A stretch of DNA of 7,155 nt, from contig WJKD01000144.1 in NCBI GenBank assembly GCA_014729315.1, positions 1 through 7,155 on the forward strand. The letters run 5' to 3'. Positions 5,133 to 7,155 of this stretch are shown here, in pieces; the stretch's first letter is position 1, and each line of letters opens with the position of its first letter. The stretch is from Promethearchaeota archaeon (lineage in GTDB: Archaea; Asgardarchaeota; Lokiarchaeia; Sigynarchaeales; SOKP01). The translations under genes and the position numbers were made by a program. The notes beneath the pieces were generated by a model. The model had not been told where the DNA came from, made no database searches, and saw nothing but the letters and a program-made list of their open reading frames with translations.

Positions 5133-6374
5133 TTATTGCATTTTTCTTGCGTAGAAAACGCTTACAAAGAAAAAACTTAGAAAGATCAACGAAAACAAGT
5201 AAAAACTCCAATTAATGGAAAAGTGTGCGACATATGCAGCTATTATTGGTCCTACCATAAACGACAACCCAATAATGCTTTCGTTAATACTTGCGTATTT
5301 TGACGTATTTTTTTGTATATTTAGATATAAAACCAATTTTAAACTCGCACCGTATAACACACCGTTAAAAAATCCCAACACAAATAAAAGAAAGACGAAC
5401 ACATAGAAATTCTGAGTAATTCCAAGAAGAAAAACCACAACACATAACGAAACAAGCGAAATTAAAGGGATTCTCTTTAAGTTTCTTAAAGAAAGATAAC
5501 TACTAAGGGTTATTGTCGTGATCTGCGTAATTAGACTGAAAAAAGCTAACAAATAGGCGGTATAGGAAGGAAATTGTAAAATCTCTGACTTAATTGGGTA
5601 AATGAAGTTGACGCTGGTTCTCGCAAAACAATATCCAATAACAAAAATTATCGGGACGATTAAAGGGATTTTATAATTCTGGAGATTGCGTAGATCTTGC
5701 TTATCATTAAGCTTGTATTTCTTTGAAACGCTCTCGTCATTATATATGGAAAGATTAGAATCCCCCGATGCACTGTTAAGCGTTCTGCTCTCGCGATCGC
5801 TCACAGATTCTTGAAAAAATATGATAACTGTAAGGCTTGCGATAAAAACCAAAACGGGTGCGATGTAAAAAATGTATAAGATGTTATTAACGAAGAAAAG
5901 CACGATGGCTCCCATCAGAAATCCTAATAATACACCAAAAGTCCAAGAAAAATTATATTTTGCCACATATTTGCTGTGATCGTGTTGAGTGTTATCCGAG
6001 ATGCTGGACTGGAGGTTCGCCCATATAAATCCCGTAATAAATCCTTCGAACAATCGAGCAATAAGAAAGATTATCGGAGAAAGCGTAAGGTAAAAGATAG
6101 ATTGAGACGCTGCCATACCTACCACTCCGATAATCACGCTTCTTTTACGTCCTATTCGTTCTGAGATATTGTTTAAGACGAGAGGGGATACACAATAGGT
6201 AAAAGTCGTTCCCGCCGCAAGGATACCGATAAACTCAATATTCACGCCCTGCTGAAAAAAGTAAATGGGAATGGCTAAAATTATCAAGGAATTGTTAATC
6301 GGCAACAAAAGTGAAACTACGATGATTGGCCAAAACCTCCACTTAATATTTAAAGATAAATCATCGCTACTCAT
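5133..6374 (-). CDS. Major facilitator superfamily transporter (complete)
   Basis: This encodes 413 residues, a normal size for a 12-helix MFS protein. The N-half helices lie at about 14-40, 46-68, 79-99, 101-122, 143-162 and 165-187. A hydrophilic central loop covers about 188-236. Six more helices fill 237-411. The loop after helix 2 has NISERIGRKRS (69-79), matching MFS motif A (D/E-R-x-G-R-K/R-R), and helix 4 has ARLFEGFITG (106-115), resembling the R-x-x-x-G of motif B. YPIKSEIL (259-266) in helix 7 and the following loop is shared exactly with the neighbouring paralogue. The overall pattern suggests a drug/proton antiporter-like or sugar-efflux-like member of the inner membrane; the substrate cannot be told. 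The start ATG overlaps the TGA of the upstream paralogue (ATGA), indicating translational coupling. The central loop is rich in Ser, Asp and Lys and is the least conserved part between the two copies. Confidence 0.92.
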   Translation of the reverse strand: MSSDDLSLNIKWRFWPIIVVSLLLPINNSLIILAIPIYFFQQGVNIEFIGILAAGTTFTYCVSPLVLNNISERIGRKRSVIIGVVGMAASQSIFYLTLSPIIFLIARLFEGFITGFIWANLQSSISDNTQHDHSKYVAKYNFSWTFGVLLGFLMGAIVLFFVNNILYIFYIAPVLVFIASLTVIIFFQESVSDRESRTLNSASGDSNLSIYNDESVSKKYKLNDKQDLRNLQNYKIPLIVPIIFVIGYCFARTSVNFIYPIKSEILQFPSYTAYLLAFFSLITQITTITLSSYLSLRNLKRIPLISLVSLCVVVFLLGITQNFYVFVFLLFVLGFFNGVLYGASLKLVLYLNIQKNTSKYASINESIIGLSFMVGPIIAAYVAHFSINWSFYLFSLIFLSFFFVSVFYARKMQ

Positions 6375-7155
6375 AAACTCACTTCGTAACTCGCTGTGTT
6401 AGTGTTTTTCACATTTCTAACAAAGATCGTAAGAAATACTGCGATAATCGCAAATGTCCCGCTCAGAATGAAGAAAGTTAAGTTTAAGTTGTAATATGCG
6501 ATAAACCCCGACACGATCGGAGCGATGAGAAATGTTGTTCCCGTAATACTTTCACAAATCGCGGAATATTTTGAAGTTTTATGCTTGATATTGAGGATGA
6601 CAAAAAACTTCAATCCTGCTCCGTAGATTAGCCCGTTAAAAAGCCCTATAAAGAAAAATAACGCCATAAATATCATCAAAGCAGATACAAACGCAAAACT
6701 AACGAATAACGCAGTTGATATGAACAATGAAAGGAGGATTAACCTTTTTAAAGTATCCATGCTTAAGAGACTTGCAACCGTCATTGCTGTTAATTGAGTA
6801 AAAAATCCAAGAAAATTAAGAAAATAGACAGTATACACTTCTAATCCTAGTATTTCTGATTTAATAGGATATAAAAAGACAATAGACGCTCGAGATAAAC
6901 CGAAAAAAGTAATTAAGAGAGCCGGAAAAACGACGGGAATTACGAAATTGTTAAAATTTCGCTTCTGCTTCTTTTCTAGGGTTAACTGCTCTTTTTGATT
7001 AGTTGTATGAAGCAATTCTCCACCCTTTTCTTGATTTAAGACCATATCATTGTTGGGGTTAGGTTCGACGATGCCATAAGGATCCTTAAAAAATAGGATA
7101 GCGATACAAGCGTTCGTTATAATTAATAATGGCGCAATGTAAAACACTACATTAA
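6371..7155 (-). CDS. Major facilitator superfamily transporter, C-terminal part (5'-truncated by window edge)
   Basis: The frame is open from the right edge (first full codon at 7153-7151) to TGA at 6373-6371, giving 260 residues. The visible start NVVFYIAP aligns with residues about 166-173 of the downstream transporter, so roughly 165 residues, helices 1-5 and motif A, lie outside the window. The GTG at 7147 is an internal codon, not a start. Helix 6, a charged central loop of about 50 residues (with NPNNDMVLNQEK and LTLEKKQKRNF) and helices 7-12 are present. Shared with the paralogue are YPIKSEIL, GLFNGLIYGAGLK (versus GFFNGVLYGASLK) and TSKYSAICESI (versus TSKYASINESI). The pair is a tandem duplication joined by a 4-base ATGA overlap. 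They could act as two separate transporters, or as a hetero-pair, though most MFS proteins work as monomers. The substrate is unknown. Confidence 0.9.
   Translation of the reverse strand, partial: NVVFYIAPLLIITNACIAILFFKDPYGIVEPNPNNDMVLNQEKGGELLHTTNQKEQLTLEKKQKRNFNNFVIPVVFPALLITFFGLSRASIVFLYPIKSEILGLEVYTVYFLNFLGFFTQLTAMTVASLLSMDTLKRLILLSLFISTALFVSFAFVSALMIFMALFFFIGLFNGLIYGAGLKFFVILNIKHKTSKYSAICESITGTTFLIAPIVSGFIAYYNLNLTFFILSGTFAIIAVFLTIFVRNVKNTNTASYEVSL

Noticed and set aside
5020..5211. 63-codon minus-strand ORF between the transporter and protein B
   Set aside because: It overlaps the transporter's last helix by 79 bases in another frame and runs through the promoter/terminator gap; its aromatic, lysine-rich sequence fits AT-rich noise.
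5976..6164. Plus-strand ORF inside the complete transporter gene
   Set aside because: It is antisense to transporter helices 2-4 including motif A; arginine/serine-rich with no domain.

Overview
The window looks like a piece of an AT-rich Asgard (Promethearchaeota, Lokiarchaeia-like) archaeal genome. The basis is protein character. The first gene carries a module I recognise from the N-terminal parts of Lokiarchaeal leucine-rich-repeat proteins. Two neighbouring membrane proteins end in a longin/roadblock-like domain, a fold greatly expanded in Asgard genomes. Promoter-like sequences are archaeal in style (TTTATATA, TATATATA) and downstream flanks are T-rich. The placement rests on recalled family resemblance, not on a search; the exact class is uncertain.

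Positions 1-1131 (+ strand) hold the 3' end of the LRR-associated gene (stop at 622), a short repeat-rich spacer (about 630-825) and a small two-CxxC zinc-ribbon gene (820-1131). The spacer contains four 18-bp tandem units, a 17-bp direct repeat on each side of them, and an inverted copy of the unit just before the zinc-ribbon start codon. Positions 1132-1650 are a 519-bp AT-rich stretch with an inverted repeat, a possible TATA box and a small upstream ORF with a well-placed Shine-Dalgarno. This leads into a complete class I SAM-dependent methyltransferase (1651-2520). Between it and the convergent minus-strand genes lie a T-rich terminator-like stretch and a 33-codon ORF that resembles the start of a metallophosphoesterase, possibly a remnant.

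From 2757 to the end all genes are on the minus strand and all encode membrane proteins. In transcription order they are: a 5'-truncated major facilitator protein (to 6371), a complete paralogous major facilitator protein (6374-5133, joined by an ATGA overlap), a 129-bp gap with a TATA-like box, and two consecutive genes for predicted seven-helix proteins with a C-terminal longin/roadblock-like domain (5003-3864 and 3848-2757). The last two lie in the same reading frame, separated by one TAA and five codons. The transporter pair is clearly a tandem duplication; the seven-helix pair shares an architecture and probably also arose by duplication.

The most interesting content is the pair of seven-helix/longin-like proteins. 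They could be membrane-anchored platforms or receptor-like proteins linked to the small-GTPase regulation typical of Asgard archaea, but no function can be assigned from sequence alone. The nested repeat spacer upstream of the zinc-ribbon gene is the most unusual DNA-level feature.
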